From the NCBI RefSeq assembly GCF_019048865.1, contig NZ_CP077604.1:3224001-3288000 (forward strand): a stretch of DNA of 64,000 bases, given 5' to 3'. The notes under the pieces were generated by a model. That model saw nothing but the letters and a program-made list of their open reading frames with translations, did no database searches and was not told where the DNA came from. A program made the position numbers and the translations under genes. This document shows positions 35,532-45,894 of this stretch, in pieces (the first letter of the stretch is position 1; each line of letters begins with the position of its first letter). This stretch comes from Aquihabitans sp. G128. GTDB taxonomy: Bacteria > Actinomycetota > Acidimicrobiia > Acidimicrobiales > Iamiaceae.

Positions 35532-36209
35532 TCAGGGCTCGAAGCGGTAGCCCATGCCGGGCTCGGTCAGGAAGTGGCGGGGCTGGGACGGGTCGGCCTC
35601 GAGCTTGCGGCGGATGCGAGCGAAGTAGACGCGCAGGTAGTTCGCCTCGCGCTCGTACTCGGGGCCCCACACCTCTTGCAGCAGCTGGCGCTGGCTCACC
35701 AGCTTCCCGGGGTTGCGCACCAGCAGCTCCACCAGGTGCCACTCGGTGGGGGTGAGCCGCACCTCCTCGCCGCCCCGCGTGATCCGCTTGGCAGCGAGGT
35801 CGATGGTGTGCTCGCCCATGGCGACCGAGGACCGCTCGTCGGAAGCCGGCGCCGAGCGGCGCACGGCGGCGCGCAACCGGGCGAGCAGCTCGTCCATGCC
35901 GAAGGGCTTGGTCACGAAGTCGTCGGCACCGGCGTCGAGCGCGGCGACCTTGTCGGCCTCGGACTCGCGGACCGAGAGGATGATGATCGGCACCGCGCTC
36001 CACCCCCGGATGCCCTCCACCACCTCGATGCCGTCGATGCCGGGAAGGCCGAGGTCGAGCACCACCACGTCAGGGTGGCGCTCGGCCGCCAACCGCAACG
36101 CCTCTTCGCCCGTCGGAGCCAGGTCGACGTCGTAGCCGCGGGCCTTCAGGTTGGTGGCGAGGGCGCGGCGGATCTGCGGCTCGTCGTCGACCACCAGCAC
36201 GCGGGTCAC
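35532..36209 (-). CDS. kdpE: Response regulator KdpE
   Basis: A 225-residue OmpR-type regulator that activates kdpFABC when KdpD signals potassium limitation. The receiver has DD at residues 8-9, the phospho-acceptor in VVVLDLGLPGIDG (about residue 52) and FVTKPFGMDELLAR. The winged helix has LTPTEWHLVELLVRNPGKLV and EANYLRVYFARIRRKLE, the latter typical of KdpE. GTG overlaps the kdpD stop by GTGA, so the two are cotranslated. Confidence 0.95.
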   Translation of the reverse strand: MTRVLVVDDEPQIRRALATNLKARGYDVDLAPTGEEALRLAAERHPDVVVLDLGLPGIDGIEVVEGIRGWSAVPIIILSVRESEADKVAALDAGADDFVTKPFGMDELLARLRAAVRRSAPASDERSSVAMGEHTIDLAAKRITRGGEEVRLTPTEWHLVELLVRNPGKLVSQRQLLQEVWGPEYEREANYLRVYFARIRRKLEADPSQPRHFLTEPGMGYRFEP

Positions 36210-38782
36210 GACGCCGCCTCCGGCTCGACGGGGACCTCGGGGCCGGCTGCAGCCGGCATGCGGATCACCATGGTCAGCCCTCCTCCGGGGGTCTCCTCGG
36301 CCTCGAGCTGCCCGCCCATGGCCTCGACGAAGCCTCGCGCCACCGCCAGCCCGAGCCCGACGCCGGTGTCCGACGACGCGTCGCCCAGCCGCTGGAAGGC
36401 CTGGAAGAGGTGCTCGACGCGGTCGGGCGCGATGCCCGGGCCGCGGTCGATCAGACGCAGGTCGACGCGGTCGGCCACCGCGCCGGCCTCGATCCGGACC
36501 GGCGACCCCTCGGGGCTGTAGCGCAGCGCGTTGGCCACCACGTTGGCCACCGAGCGCTCGAGCAGGGCCGGGTCGGCCAGGATCCGCGGCAGGCTCTCGG
36601 GGACCACGACCTCCACCCGCCCGGTGGGCTCGGAGATGCTGGCCAGGGCGCTGGCCACGACCTCCTCCCACCCCACGGGGTACGCCGTCACCTGGAGCAC
36701 GCCGGTCTCCAGCCGGCTCATGTCGAGCAGGTTGCCCACGAGGTCGTTCAGGCGGTCGGTCTCCTCGTCGATGGTGGCGAGGAACTCGGCGGTGGCGTCG
36801 GGTTGCCAGTCGACGTCGTCCTGGAGCAGGCTCGACACCGACGCCTTGATCGACGCCAGCGGGGTGCGGAGGTCGTGGGAGACCGCCCGCAGGAGGGCGG
36901 TGCGCAGGGCGTCGGACTCGGCGGTCACCACCGCGGCGCCGGCCTCTTCGCGCAGCCGCCGCTGCTCGAGCGCCGAGCGCAGCTGGGCCACGAAGGCCTG
37001 GAGCACGCGCTGGTCCTCGGCGGCCAGCGTCGGTCCGTAGAGCACCAGCCGGGCCCGCTCCCCCAGCTCGGCGCCGTCCATGCGCCGCTCGACCTGGGGC
37101 GGCCGCACGCCGGAGGTGGACTCCTCGGTCCAGGCCCCGGTGGTCGGGTCCTGGACCTCGACCACGGTGGCGTCGAGGCCGAACGTGGAGCGCAGCCGGT
37201 CGAGCATGGGCGGCAGCGGGTCGTCGGAGCCGAGCAGCCCGGCCGCCACCCGGGCCAGCGCCTCGGCCTCGGCCCCGGCGCGCACGCCGGCCTGGGCGCG
37301 GCGCGCCGCCTGGGTGGCCAGGAAGGAGATCACCCCGCCCACCACCAGGAAGCCGCCCAGGCCGACGGCGTTCTCGGCATCGGCGATGGTGAACGTGTGG
37401 ATCGGCTCGGTGAGGAACCAGTTCAACGCCAGCGATCCCGCCACCGCGGCGAAGAGCCCGGGCCCGATCCCGCCGATGGTGGCGGCGGCCACCACGAGCA
37501 TGAGGAACGCCATGAGGTCGGCGGACAGGGCGACGTCGGGACGGAAGGGCACCAGCACGGCGGTGAGGAGCGGGACGCCGAGCAGGGCGATGGCCCACCC
37601 CGTGCTGCGCCGGCGGGCCGAGAGCGCGTCGCCGCCCCGCCGGACCCGCGGCAGCGCCGGCCCGTCGGCGCTGGTGTCGTAGCTGATGACGTGCAGGTCG
37701 AACGAGCCGGCCTGCCGCGCCACCGCGTTGATGACCGAGCCCTTCCACAGCTCGGCCCAGCGCGAGCGCCGCGAGGCACCCAGCACCAGCTGGGTGGCCC
37801 GCTCGGCCTCCGCGAAGCGGGTGAGCGCCGGGGCGACGTCGGTGCCCACCACCTCGTGGTAGCTCCCACCCAGGTCCTCCAGCAGCTGGCGGTGGGCGTC
37901 GAGCAGCTCGGGCGGGGCGTCCGCCAGCCCGTCGCTCGGGCGCACGTGCACGCCGAGCAGGTCGCCCTTGGCGCGAGCGGCCATGCGCGCCGCCCGCCGG
38001 ATCAGCGCCTCCCCCGACGCCGAGCCGGTGACCGCCACCACCACGCGCTCCCGGGTCTCCCACGTGCCGGCGATGCCGTGGTTGGCCAGGTAGTCCTGCA
38101 GCGAGTCGTCGACCCCGTCGGCCACCCACAGCAGGGCCAGCTCGCGCAGGGCGGTGAGGTTGCCCACGCGGAAGTAGTTGCCGAGGGCGGCGTCGACCTT
38201 GTCGGCGGCGTAGATGTTGCCGTGGGCCATGCGGCGGCGCAGCGCCTCGGGGACCATGTCGACCAGCTCGATCTGGTCGGCGGCGCGCACCATGGCGTCG
38301 GGGATGGTTTCGCGCTGCTTGGTGCCGGTGATCTTCTCGACCACGTCGTTCAGCGACTCGAGGTGCTGCACGTTGACGGTGCTCACGACGTCGATGCCGG
38401 CGTCGAGCAGCTCCTGCACGTCGCGCCACCGCTTGGCGTGGCGCGAGCCCGGCGCGTTGGTGTGGGCCAGCTCGTCGACCAGCACCACCTCGGGGCGCCG
38501 GGCCAGCACGGCATCGAGGTCGAGCTCCTCCAGCTCCTGGCCGCGGTACGGGAACCGCGCTCGGGGCACGACCTCGAGGTCGCGCAGCTGGGCGACGGTC
38601 TTGGCCCGACCGTGGGTCTCGACGTAGCCGACCACGACGTCGGTGCCCCGCTCGGCCCGGCGCCAGCCCTCGTCGAGCATGGCGAAGGTCTTGCCCACGC
38701 CCGGCGCGGCACCCAGGTACACGCGCAGGCGACCGCGGCGCCGTCCCGCGGGGACCGCCTCGTCGGTCGTGCCGTCGGCCAT
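36206..38782 (-). CDS. kdpD: Sensor histidine kinase KdpD
   Basis: An 858-residue turgor/potassium sensor. The N-terminal KdpD domain has a Walker A YLGAAPGVGKT (about residues 22-32) and VVLVDELAHTN, then a universal-stress-protein-like domain (about 245-370) that in some homologues binds c-di-AMP. A DUF4118 block of four TM helices (about 395-495), a GAF-like region, a HisKA domain with AVSHDLRTPLASIKAS and a HATPase domain with GVGLGLAVARGFVEAMGG follow. A TAGGGT box 6 bases before the ATG gives kdpDE its own leaderless promoter, independent of kdpFABC. It is coupled to kdpE by GTGA. Confidence 0.96.
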   Translation of the reverse strand: MADGTTDEAVPAGRRRGRLRVYLGAAPGVGKTFAMLDEGWRRAERGTDVVVGYVETHGRAKTVAQLRDLEVVPRARFPYRGQELEELDLDAVLARRPEVVLVDELAHTNAPGSRHAKRWRDVQELLDAGIDVVSTVNVQHLESLNDVVEKITGTKQRETIPDAMVRAADQIELVDMVPEALRRRMAHGNIYAADKVDAALGNYFRVGNLTALRELALLWVADGVDDSLQDYLANHGIAGTWETRERVVVAVTGSASGEALIRRAARMAARAKGDLLGVHVRPSDGLADAPPELLDAHRQLLEDLGGSYHEVVGTDVAPALTRFAEAERATQLVLGASRRSRWAELWKGSVINAVARQAGSFDLHVISYDTSADGPALPRVRRGGDALSARRRSTGWAIALLGVPLLTAVLVPFRPDVALSADLMAFLMLVVAAATIGGIGPGLFAAVAGSLALNWFLTEPIHTFTIADAENAVGLGGFLVVGGVISFLATQAARRAQAGVRAGAEAEALARVAAGLLGSDDPLPPMLDRLRSTFGLDATVVEVQDPTTGAWTEESTSGVRPPQVERRMDGAELGERARLVLYGPTLAAEDQRVLQAFVAQLRSALEQRRLREEAGAAVVTAESDALRTALLRAVSHDLRTPLASIKASVSSLLQDDVDWQPDATAEFLATIDEETDRLNDLVGNLLDMSRLETGVLQVTAYPVGWEEVVASALASISEPTGRVEVVVPESLPRILADPALLERSVANVVANALRYSPEGSPVRIEAGAVADRVDLRLIDRGPGIAPDRVEHLFQAFQRLGDASSDTGVGLGLAVARGFVEAMGGQLEAEETPGGGLTMVIRMPAAAGPEVPVEPEAAS

Positions 38783-38788
38783 CAGCGG

Positions 38789-38794
38789 ACCCTA
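38789..38794 (-). promoter_or_regulatory. Leaderless -10 element (TAGGGT) of kdpDE
   Basis: On the minus strand TAGGGT ends exactly 6 bases before the kdpD ATG at 38782, the same hexamer and spacing as before the histidine kinase, DNA methyltransferase and Fur-family genes. It implies that the regulatory pair is transcribed apart from the transporter operon. Confidence 0.6.
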
Positions 38795-38835
38795 CGGCGG
38801 GGCCGGTCCGTGGGGCGGCCGTCGCGGTGGGGTGC

Positions 38836-38869
38836 GGGGGACCGGCCGGTCGTGGACGGCCGGCCCCCC
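38836..38869 (-). terminator. Hairpin between kdpC and kdpD
   Basis: CCGGCCG (38842-38848) pairs with CGGCCGG (38857-38863) around an 8-base loop, extended by GGGGG/CCCCC with one bulged base. It sits 44 bases after the kdpC stop and before the kdpD promoter, so it probably ends the kdpFABC transcript. Confidence 0.5.
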
Positions 38870-38912
38870 ACAGCGATCGGCCCCCGGGCCTGGAGGCGCC
38901 CGAGGGCCGAGG

Positions 38913-39593
38913 TCACGAGGCGGCCTCGGCCACCGACAGGTTCAGCGTGAGCACGTTGACCCCCGGCTCGCCGAGGAAGCCCAGGGTGCGGCCCTGGGTG
39001 TGGGCCCGCACCAGGGCCAGCACCTCGGCCACGGGTAGGCCCCGCTCCCTCGCCACGCGGGGCGCCTGCAGCCGGGCGTTGGCCACCGAGATCTGCGGGT
39101 CGACCCCGGAGCCGGAGCCGGTGACCGCGTCGACCGGCACGGCGGTGCCCTTCGGCAGGTCGTTCTCGGCCCGGTACGCCGTCGCCCGTTCCTCCACCGC
39201 GGCGATCAGGTCGGGGTTGGTGGGCCCGAGGTTCGACGAACCGGAGGCGTCGTTGGCGACGTCGGCCACGTCGGCCGGCTCGACCTTCGGCTGCCCGTCG
39301 GCGTCGAGCACGGCCTTGCCGTCGGCATCGAGCACGGGGACCATCGACCCGGAGGCGCCGGCCCCCGCCGAGCTCGGGCGGGAGTGGAACCACTCGGCGC
39401 CGGTGAACTCCTGGCCGAGCAGGGACGAGCCGACGACCCGGCCATCGACCCGCACCAGCGAGCCGTCGGCCTTGGCGCCGAAGCCCAGCTGGGCGAGGCC
39501 GGTGAGGGCGAGGGGGTAGGCCACGCCGCAGAGCACGGTGAGGACGAGCAGCATCCGCAGGGCGGGCAGCAGTTGGCGGGTGAAGGTGCGCAT
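38913..39593 (-). CDS. kdpC: Potassium-transporting ATPase subunit KdpC
   Basis: A 226-residue single-pass membrane subunit that stabilises the Kdp complex and raises ATP affinity. The N-terminal TM helix (about residues 12-34) is followed by the family patterns [29 protein letters not shown]-like [13 protein letters not shown] and the C-terminal [18 protein letters not shown]. The loop with [18 protein letters not shown] carries an internal 9-residue repeat not typical of the family. It starts one base after the kdpB stop, as the last gene of the kdpFABC operon. Confidence 0.96.
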   Translation of the reverse strand: MRTFTRQLLPALRMLLVLTVLCGVAYPLALTGLAQLGFGAKADGSLVRVDGRVVGSSLLGQEFTGAEWFHSRPSSAGAGASGSMVPVLDADGKAVLDADGQPKVEPADVADVANDASGSSNLGPTNPDLIAAVEERATAYRAENDLPKGTAVPVDAVTGSGSGVDPQISVANARLQAPRVARERGLPVAEVLALVRAHTQGRTLGFLGEPGVNVLTLNLSVAEAAS

Positions 39594-39594
39594 G

Positions 39595-41709
39595 TCAGTT
39601 GACTCCGAGTCCCGTGATGAGGAGGTCGATGAGCTTGATGCCGAGGAACGGGGCGACCAGCCCGCCCAGGCCGTAGACGAGCAGGTTCCGGCGCAGGACC
39701 TCGGCGGCGCCACCGGCCCGGAACTTCACGCCCCGCAGGGCGATGGGGATGAGCCCCACGATGATCAGGGCGTTGAAGATGACCGCCGAGAGGATCGCCG
39801 AGTGCGCCGAGCCGAGGCGCATGATGTTCAGCGCGTCGAGGTCCGGGTACCGGGCCACGAACATCGCCGGCAGGATGGCGAAGTACTTGGCGACGTCGTT
39901 GGCGATCGAGAAGGTGGTCAGGGCGCCCCGGGTGATCAGGAGCTGCTTGCCGATCTCCACGATGTCGATGAGCTTCGTCGGGTCGGAGTCGAGGTCGACC
40001 ATGTTCCCGGCCTCCTTGGCGGCCTGGGTCCCGGTGTTCATGGCCACGCCCACGTCGGCCAGGGCGAGGGCCGGGGCGTCGTTGGTGCCGTCGCCGGTCA
40101 TGGCCACGAGCTTCCCGCCGGCCTGCTCCTCGCGGATGCGGGCCATCTTGTCCTCGGGGGTGGCCTCGGCCAGGAAGTCGTCGACGCCGGCCTCGGCGGC
40201 GATGGCCCGGGCGGTGAGCGGGTTGTCGCCCGTGATCATCACGGTGCGGATGCCGAGCGACCGGAGCTCGGCGAAGCGCTCGACCATGCCCTGCTTCACC
40301 GTGTCCTTGAGGTGGATCACGCCCAGGACCCGGCTGCCCTCCGCCACCGCGAGCGGCGTGCCGCCGTCGTTGGCGATGCGCTCGACGATCGGGGCGAGGT
40401 CGGCCGGCACGGTGCCGCCCTGCTCCTCGACCCAGCGGATGAGCGAGTCGGTGGCGCCCTTGCGGATGGACCGGGCGCCGTTCCAGTCGGTGAAGTCGAC
40501 CCCCGACATGCGGGTCTGGGCGGTGAACGGCACCAGGACGGCGTCGTCGAGCGTGCGCTCGGGGTCGAGCCCGTGGCGGTCCCGGGCCAGGTCCACGATG
40601 GACCGGCCCTCCGGCGTCTCGTCGGCCAGGCTCGAGAGCAGGGCCGCCTCGGCGATCTCGTCGTCGGTGACGTCGCCCACCGGCACCAGCTCGGCCGCCA
40701 TGCGGTTGCCGTAGGTGATGGTCCCGGTCTTGTCGAGCAGCAGCGTCGACACGTCCCCGGCCGCCTCGACCGCCCGGCCCGACATGGCCAGCACGTTCTT
40801 CTGCACCATGCGGTCCATGCCGGCGATGCCGATGGCCGAGAGCAGCCCGCCGATGGTGGTGGGGATCAGGCAGACCAGCAGCGCCACCAGCACCACGATG
40901 GGCTGCTCGGCGCCGGAGTAGACGGCCAGCGGCTGCAACGTGACCGTGGCCAGCAGGAAGATGATGGTGAGGCCCGAGAGCAGGATGTTGAGGGCGATCT
41001 CGTTGGGGGTCTTCTGCCGCTCGGCGCCCTCCACGAGGGCGATCATCCGGTCGATGAAGCCCTCGCCCGGCTTCTGGGTGATGCGCACCACGATGCGGTC
41101 CGACAGCACGCGGGTCCCGCCGGTGACCGCCGAGCGGTCGCCGCCGCTCTCGCGCACCACGGGGGCCGACTCGCCGGTGATGGCCGACTCGTCGACCGTC
41201 GCGATGCCCTCGACGATCTCGCCATCGCCCGGGATGAGGTCGCCGGGCTCCACCACGCACAGGTCGCCGGGGGCCAGCTGGTTCGACGGCACCTCGACCA
41301 CCGAGAGGTCCGCCTGGCGGACCTTGGCCAGCGTCTCGGAGCGGGTCTTGCGCAGGCTGTCGGCCTGGGCCTTGCCCCGCCCCTCGGCCACCGCCTCGGC
41401 GAAGTTGGCGAACAGCACGGTGAACCACAGCCAGCCCGCCACCAGGCCGGCGAAGAGGTGGTCCACGCCCTGGTCCCCCAGGTCCCGCAGGAACAGGAGC
41501 GTGGTGAGCACGCTGCCGATCTCGACGATGAACATCACCGGGTTCCGCATCATCGAGCGGGGGTCGAGCTTGGCGAAGCTGTCGCCCACCGCCCGCTTGA
41601 CGATGGCCGGCTCGAAGAGCGACGCCTTCGGCTTCGGGGCGGGGGTGGCGGCGGTGGGCTCGGGGACCGGGCTCGCCGGTTCGCCGGCCAACGTGGCGGT
41701 GGGGGTCAT
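39595..41709 (-). CDS. kdpB: Potassium-transporting ATPase ATP-binding subunit KdpB
   Basis: A 704-residue P-type ATPase that couples ATP hydrolysis to potassium uptake by KdpA. Visible are the actuator motif TGES in [12 protein letters not shown], the phosphorylated aspartate in [14 protein letters not shown], the nucleotide-binding [24 protein letters not shown] and the hinge [17 protein letters not shown]. An Ala/Pro-rich extension of about 25 residues precedes the first TM segment. The ATG has GGAG 9 bases upstream. It follows kdpA by 23 bases. Confidence 0.97.
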   Translation of the reverse strand: MTPTATLAGEPASPVPEPTAATPAPKPKASLFEPAIVKRAVGDSFAKLDPRSMMRNPVMFIVEIGSVLTTLLFLRDLGDQGVDHLFAGLVAGWLWFTVLFANFAEAVAEGRGKAQADSLRKTRSETLAKVRQADLSVVEVPSNQLAPGDLCVVEPGDLIPGDGEIVEGIATVDESAITGESAPVVRESGGDRSAVTGGTRVLSDRIVVRITQKPGEGFIDRMIALVEGAERQKTPNEIALNILLSGLTIIFLLATVTLQPLAVYSGAEQPIVVLVALLVCLIPTTIGGLLSAIGIAGMDRMVQKNVLAMSGRAVEAAGDVSTLLLDKTGTITYGNRMAAELVPVGDVTDDEIAEAALLSSLADETPEGRSIVDLARDRHGLDPERTLDDAVLVPFTAQTRMSGVDFTDWNGARSIRKGATDSLIRWVEEQGGTVPADLAPIVERIANDGGTPLAVAEGSRVLGVIHLKDTVKQGMVERFAELRSLGIRTVMITGDNPLTARAIAAEAGVDDFLAEATPEDKMARIREEQAGGKLVAMTGDGTNDAPALALADVGVAMNTGTQAAKEAGNMVDLDSDPTKLIDIVEIGKQLLITRGALTTFSIANDVAKYFAILPAMFVARYPDLDALNIMRLGSAHSAILSAVIFNALIIVGLIPIALRGVKFRAGGAAEVLRRNLLVYGLGGLVAPFLGIKLIDLLITGLGVN

Positions 41710-41732
41710 GGCAGCGGGCTCCTTCGGGAGGC

Positions 41733-43442
41733 TCACGAGAGGCCCAGGTGCTCGACGATGGGGCCGAGCGCCAGGACGGGGAAGTAGGTCAGGCCGACGA
41801 CGATGAGGATCACGCCGGTGAGCAGGCCGGCGAAGAGCGGCGTGCCCGTGGGGAAGGTGCCGCTGGACGCCGGCACCCGCTGCTTGCGGGCGAGGGAGCC
41901 GGCGATGGCCAGCACCGGGACGATCAGCAGGAAGCGGCCGATCAGCATCGAGAGCCCGAGCGTGGTGTTGTACCAATCGGTCGCCCCGGCGAGGCCGCCG
42001 AAGGCGCTGCCGTTGTTGTTGCCGGCCGAGGTGAAGCCGTAGGCCACCTCGCTGAGGCCGTGGGGCCCCGGGTTGAGGATCGAGGCCTTGTTGCCGGTGA
42101 CCAGCGAGGCGGCGGTGAAGCCGAGCACCGCGAACGGCACGGCCACGATGTAGAGCACCACCAGCTTCATCTCGGCGGCCTGGATCTTCTTGCCGAGGTA
42201 CTCCGGCGTGCGGCCCACCATGAGCCCGGCGATGAACACGCCGAGCAGGGCGAAGACGAGGATGCCGTAGAGCCCGGCGCCCACCCCGCCGGGGCTGACC
42301 TCGCCCAGCATCATGTTGGCCAGCGGGGCCATGCCGCCCAGCGGCGTCATCGAGTCGTGGGCGCAGTTCACGGCGCCGGTGGACGTGCCCGTGGTGCTGG
42401 CGGCGAACACGCCGCACCCGGCCGAGCCGAACCGGACCTCCTTGCCCTCCATGTTGCCGCCGCCCTGGGTGGCGGTGACCACTTGGGTGACGCCGGCCTG
42501 GCGGAGCTCGGGGTTGCCCTTGACCTCCATGCCGGTGGCCAGCGCCACCGCACCCAGCCAGAGGACCATCATCGTGGCGAACAGCACCCAGCCCTGGCGC
42601 TGGTCCTTGATCATCCGGCCGAACGAGAACGTCACGGCGAAGGGGATGAGCAGCAGCGAGAAGATCTGCAGCAGGTCGGTGAACCCGTTGGCGTTGGCGA
42701 ACGGGTGCATGGAGTTGGCGTTGAGCGTGCCGCCACCGTTGGTGCCGAGCATCTTCACCGCCTCCTGGCTGGCGAAGGGGCCGCCGGGGATGGCCTGCGT
42801 GGCCCCCTGGAGGGTGCGGGCGGTGGTGAACCCGTGGAGGTTCTGGATGGCGCCCTGGCTGATCAGGACGAGGCCCACCACGATGCACAGCGGCACCATG
42901 ATCCGCAGCGTGCCGCGCACCAGGTCGACCCAGAAGTTGCCGATGGTGCCGGCCCTGCGGCGGGCCAGGGCTCGCACCAGCGCCATGGCCACGCACAGGC
43001 CCACCACCGGCGAGACGAAGTTCTGGACGGCCAGGCCGACCATCTGCGTGAACGGGCTCATGGTCGTCTCGCCGGCGTAGTTCTGCCAGTTCGTGTTGGT
43101 GACGAAGCTCACCGCGGTGTTCCAGGCGAGCGGCACCGGCACGGCGCCGAAGCCGTCGGGGTTGAACGGCAGCGAGCCCTGCAGGCGCTGGATGGCGAAC
43201 AGGAGCAGGACCGACACCAGCGAGAAGGCCAGCAGGGAGAGGGCGTAGGTGTTCCACCGCTGCTCTCGCTCCTCGTCGATGCCGCAGAGCCGGTAGATGC
43301 GGCGCTCGACGGGGCCGAAGACCTTGTCGGCCCGGGAGGCCGAACCGTCGTAGACGTTGGCCACGTAGGGGCCGAGGACGCGGGTGCCGGCCACGATCAG
43401 CGCCACCAGGGCGAGCAGTTGGAACCAGGACGCAGCAGCCAT
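41733..43442 (-). CDS. kdpA: Potassium-transporting ATPase potassium-binding subunit KdpA
   Basis: A 569-residue channel-like subunit with about ten TM helices and four selectivity-filter-like loops: [38 protein letters not shown], the region [22 protein letters not shown] and [16 protein letters not shown]. These are diagnostic of KdpA. The ATG overlaps the kdpF stop (ATGA). Length agrees with the family (about 555-560). Confidence 0.97.
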   Translation of the reverse strand: MAAASWFQLLALVALIVAGTRVLGPYVANVYDGSASRADKVFGPVERRIYRLCGIDEEREQRWNTYALSLLAFSLVSVLLLFAIQRLQGSLPFNPDGFGAVPVPLAWNTAVSFVTNTNWQNYAGETTMSPFTQMVGLAVQNFVSPVVGLCVAMALVRALARRRAGTIGNFWVDLVRGTLRIMVPLCIVVGLVLISQGAIQNLHGFTTARTLQGATQAIPGGPFASQEAVKMLGTNGGGTLNANSMHPFANANGFTDLLQIFSLLLIPFAVTFSFGRMIKDQRQGWVLFATMMVLWLGAVALATGMEVKGNPELRQAGVTQVVTATQGGGNMEGKEVRFGSAGCGVFAASTTGTSTGAVNCAHDSMTPLGGMAPLANMMLGEVSPGGVGAGLYGILVFALLGVFIAGLMVGRTPEYLGKKIQAAEMKLVVLYIVAVPFAVLGFTAASLVTGNKASILNPGPHGLSEVAYGFTSAGNNNGSAFGGLAGATDWYNTTLGLSMLIGRFLLIVPVLAIAGSLARKQRVPASSGTFPTGTPLFAGLLTGVILIVVGLTYFPVLALGPIVEHLGLS

Positions 43443-43531
43443 CAGAACTTCTCCGGGAACACGAGGGTGAGGATCAGGTAGCCGGTGACCAGCAGGGCGA
43501 TCACCAGGCCGATCACGTTGTCGGCGCTCAC
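43442..43531 (-). CDS. kdpF: K(+)-transporting ATPase subunit KdpF
   Basis: A 29-residue single-helix peptide whose N-terminus reads [20 protein letters not shown] and whose tail ends VFPEKF, as in known KdpF peptides that stabilise the complex in the membrane. GTG start overlaps the stop of the preceding small gene (GTGA), and its own stop overlaps kdpA (ATGA). Confidence 0.9.
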   Translation of the reverse strand: MSADNVIGLVIALLVTGYLILTLVFPEKF

Positions 43532-43716
43532 GACCGGGCTCCGGCGGTCGCGCGGGCCGGGGCCCCGACGGCCTCTGCGGGCGGGTCGGGCTCGCCGGCG
43601 CCCTGGGGGTCGCCGTGGTCCCGGTCCGGCCCGATGATGCGGTCGCAGAGGACGGTGAAACCGGCGGCCACGGCGAAGAACGCCACCGTGACGACGAGGA
43701 AGAGGAGATCGGCCAT
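43528..43716 (-). CDS. Small membrane protein at the head of the kdp operon
   Basis: A 62-residue protein with one TM helix (about residues 3-24, [20 protein letters not shown]) followed by a CDRIIGPD turn and a Pro/Ala-rich tail. Its stop overlaps kdpF by GTGA. Similar short proteins precede kdpF in other actinobacteria, but their role is not known. AGGAGAT lies 5 bases before the ATG, a usable ribosome binding site. Confidence 0.72.
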   Translation of the reverse strand: MADLLFLVVTVAFFAVAAGFTVLCDRIIGPDRDHGDPQGAGEPDPPAEAVGAPARATAGARS

Positions 43717-43839
43717 GGGTGCCGGTGTACGACCGGGCCACACCAGGGGGAAGGGTGTTGGCGCGCTGTTGACGCGGCGGCGGGGTTTCTTGTCGCGTTG
43801 TTTGCAGCGCTGCCGCCAGGACGGGCGTACAACGGACCC

Positions 43840-44598
43840 ATGAGACCAGTGATGGACGACAGGGGTGTGATGGGGCTGAGCGTCGGCGTGCTCGGCTCGA
43901 TCGGCGTGGCGGGGCTGCTCACCAGCTTCCGGGGCGAGATCGACCAGACGAACGTGGCCCTGGCCCTGGTCCTGGTGGTGGTGGTCGCCGCCTACACCGG
44001 CGGTCGGGCCGCCGGCTCGCTCTCCGGCGTCGTGGCGGCGGTCTCCTTCGACTTCTTCCACACCCAGCCGTACCGATCCCTGGCCATCAAGAGCGCCGAC
44101 GACGTGTGGACCACGCTGCTGCTCGTGGCCGTCGGGCTGGCCGTGGGCCAGATCGCGACGTCCCGCCGGGTGGCCAAGGTCGCCGAGCGGGCCGGCACCG
44201 AGGAGGTGGCCGGCATCCACCGGGTGACCGAGCTCAGCGCCGGCGGTGCGGCCGGCCCCGAGGTGGTCGCCGCCGTCGAGGCCGAGGTCGCCGCCGTGCT
44301 GCGCCTGCGGCGCTGCACGTTCACCACCGACCCCGTCGACGCGTCGCTGGCCCGCATGGAGCCCGGCGGCCGGGTGGGCGGCGCGCCGTACGTCTTCCAG
44401 GGCGACGCCTTCGTGCTGCCCGCCGACGGGGTCGTCATCGAGGTCCGCCACGGCGAACGCCTCCTGGGATCGCTGGTCGCCACGCCGCCGTCGGAGCCCG
44501 AGGGCATCGACCGCGATCGGCGCCGGACCGCCGTCGCCCTGGCCGACGTCCTCGGCCTGGCCCTCGCCGTGGCCGGCGCGCCGGACGCCGCTCGCTGA
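43840..44598 (+). CDS. DUF4118 (KdpD-like TM) and GAF-like orphan sensor protein without kinase domain
   Basis: A 252-residue membrane protein divergent from the kdp operon. Its first 110 residues match the four-helix DUF4118 module of KdpD ([20 protein letters not shown], then [14 protein letters not shown]), including the conserved F-D/N-F-F-x-T-x-P-x-x-S/T turn. Residues about 125-245 form a small GAF-like domain ([30 protein letters not shown]). There is no HisKA or HATPase domain. Given location and shared module, it may adjust KdpD signalling or act as an accessory sensor. This is inference. Confidence 0.8.
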   Translation: MRPVMDDRGVMGLSVGVLGSIGVAGLLTSFRGEIDQTNVALALVLVVVVAAYTGGRAAGSLSGVVAAVSFDFFHTQPYRSLAIKSADDVWTTLLLVAVGLAVGQIATSRRVAKVAERAGTEEVAGIHRVTELSAGGAAGPEVVAAVEAEVAAVLRLRRCTFTTDPVDASLARMEPGGRVGGAPYVFQGDAFVLPADGVVIEVRHGERLLGSLVATPPSEPEGIDRDRRRTAVALADVLGLALAVAGAPDAAR

Positions 44599-44610
44599 GC
44601 GCCGCTCGCC

Positions 44611-44649
44611 CGCCCTGACCAGGCGGCCCGCCTCGCCGCGGTCAGGGCG
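44611..44649 (+). terminator. Hairpin terminator after the DUF4118 gene
   Basis: CGCCCTGACC (44611-44620) and GGTCAGGGCG (44640-44649) form a perfect 10-base stem. The 19-base loop itself contains AGGCG/CGCCT. It begins 12 bases after the stop codon and precedes the promoter of the next gene. Confidence 0.6.
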
Positions 44650-44677
44650 CGGGGGCCGCCGGGCGGGCCATCCGAAG

Positions 44678-44683
44678 TAGCGT
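44678..44683 (+). promoter_or_regulatory. Leaderless -10 element (TAGCGT) of the MgtE-like gene
   Basis: TAGCGT ends 8 bases before the GTG at 44692 and no ribosome binding site is present in between. Confidence 0.5.
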
Positions 44684-44691
44684 CGGCCGAC

Positions 44692-45894
44692 GTGTCGGCC
44701 TCACCTGCGTTCGTCTCCCGCCTGGTGCGCCTGCTGCTCGTCGACGGCGACGGTGGGCCGGTCGGCCGCGTCCAGGACGTCGTGCTGGTGCCCTCCGGCC
44801 AGGACCTGCGCGTCCTCGGGTTCGTGGCCCAGTTCCAGCGCCGCCACATCTTCGTGAACGTCGCCCGGGTGAGCGAGATCAGCGCCACCGGCGTCCGGCT
44901 CCGAGGCGGCACGGTCGACATGCGCTCGTTCCAGCAGCGCCCCGGCGAGAAGCTGGCGGTCCGGGACCTGTTCGACACCCGCATCGGCGACGAGTACCTC
45001 ACCGACCTCGCCATCACCCCCGGCCCGGACAACGCCTTCTGGTTCGTCACCCAGGCCGCGCTCGGGCGACGCGGGCCGCTGCGACGGCGGGCGCCGCACG
45101 TGGTCCCGTGGACCGACGTCGCCTCGCACTTCGCCAGCACGCCGGAGGAGGCGCAGGTCGCCGAGCTGCGCGACCTGCACCCCACCGACGTCGTGTCCCG
45201 CCTCCAGTCGCTCCCGCTGGCCCGGCGCCAGCAGGTCATGGCCTTGCTGGCCGACGAGCAGGTGGCCGACCTCCTCGAGGAGATGCCCGACGAGGAAGCC
45301 GTGCGCCTCATCGAGACGCTCGACCTCGACCGGGCCGCCCACATCCTGGAGGAGATGGAGCCCGACGACGCCGTCGACCTCCTGGCCGACCTCGACGAGG
45401 GCGACCGCGCCGAGCTGCTCACCCGCATGCGTCCTGAGGAGAGCACGCCCCTGCGCCGCCTCCTGGCCTACGACGAGAACACCGCCGGCGGCCTCATGAC
45501 CCCGGAGCCGGTCGTGCTCGGCCACACCACCACGGTGGCCGAGGCCCTGGCCCAGATCCGCATGCGCGAGCTGCCGGCCGAGCTGGCCGCCCAGGTCTTC
45601 GTCACCCAGCCCCCCACGTCCACCCCCACCGGCAAGTACCTGGGCGTCGTGGGCTTCCAGCGCCTCCTGCGCGAGCCGCCGGCCACCACCCTCGAGCACT
45701 GCGTCAACGACACCCACGAGCCGGTGGCCCCGGACCTGCCGCTCCGCGACGTCGCCGAGCGCCTGGCGTCCTACGACCTCCTGGCCATCCCGGTGTGCGA
45801 CGGCGCCGGCCGCCTCGTCGGGGCCGTCACCGTCGACGACGTGCTCGACCACGTGCTGCCCGAGGGCTGGCGTCGCAGGACGACGCGCCGATGA
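44692..45894 (+). CDS. MgtE-like protein with MgtE_N and CBS domains but no channel domain
   Basis: A 400-residue soluble protein. Residues 1-130 contain two PRC-barrel-like strands blocks (LVDGDGGPVGRVQDVVL). The MgtE N-domain superhelix follows (about 150-260), with repeated LLADEQVADLLEEMPDEEAV and EEMEPDDAVDLLADLDEGDR. Two CBS domains follow (MTPEPVVLGHTTTVAEAL, and LLAIPVCDGAGRLVGAVTVD). This is the cytosolic gate of MgtE magnesium channels without the TM part. The ATGA overlap with a DUF1003 membrane protein suggests the two act together. A magnesium-sensing role is inferred from the domains only. Confidence 0.9.
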   Translation: MSASPAFVSRLVRLLLVDGDGGPVGRVQDVVLVPSGQDLRVLGFVAQFQRRHIFVNVARVSEISATGVRLRGGTVDMRSFQQRPGEKLAVRDLFDTRIGDEYLTDLAITPGPDNAFWFVTQAALGRRGPLRRRAPHVVPWTDVASHFASTPEEAQVAELRDLHPTDVVSRLQSLPLARRQQVMALLADEQVADLLEEMPDEEAVRLIETLDLDRAAHILEEMEPDDAVDLLADLDEGDRAELLTRMRPEESTPLRRLLAYDENTAGGLMTPEPVVLGHTTTVAEALAQIRMRELPAELAAQVFVTQPPTSTPTGKYLGVVGFQRLLREPPATTLEHCVNDTHEPVAPDLPLRDVAERLASYDLLAIPVCDGAGRLVGAVTVDDVLDHVLPEGWRRRTTRR

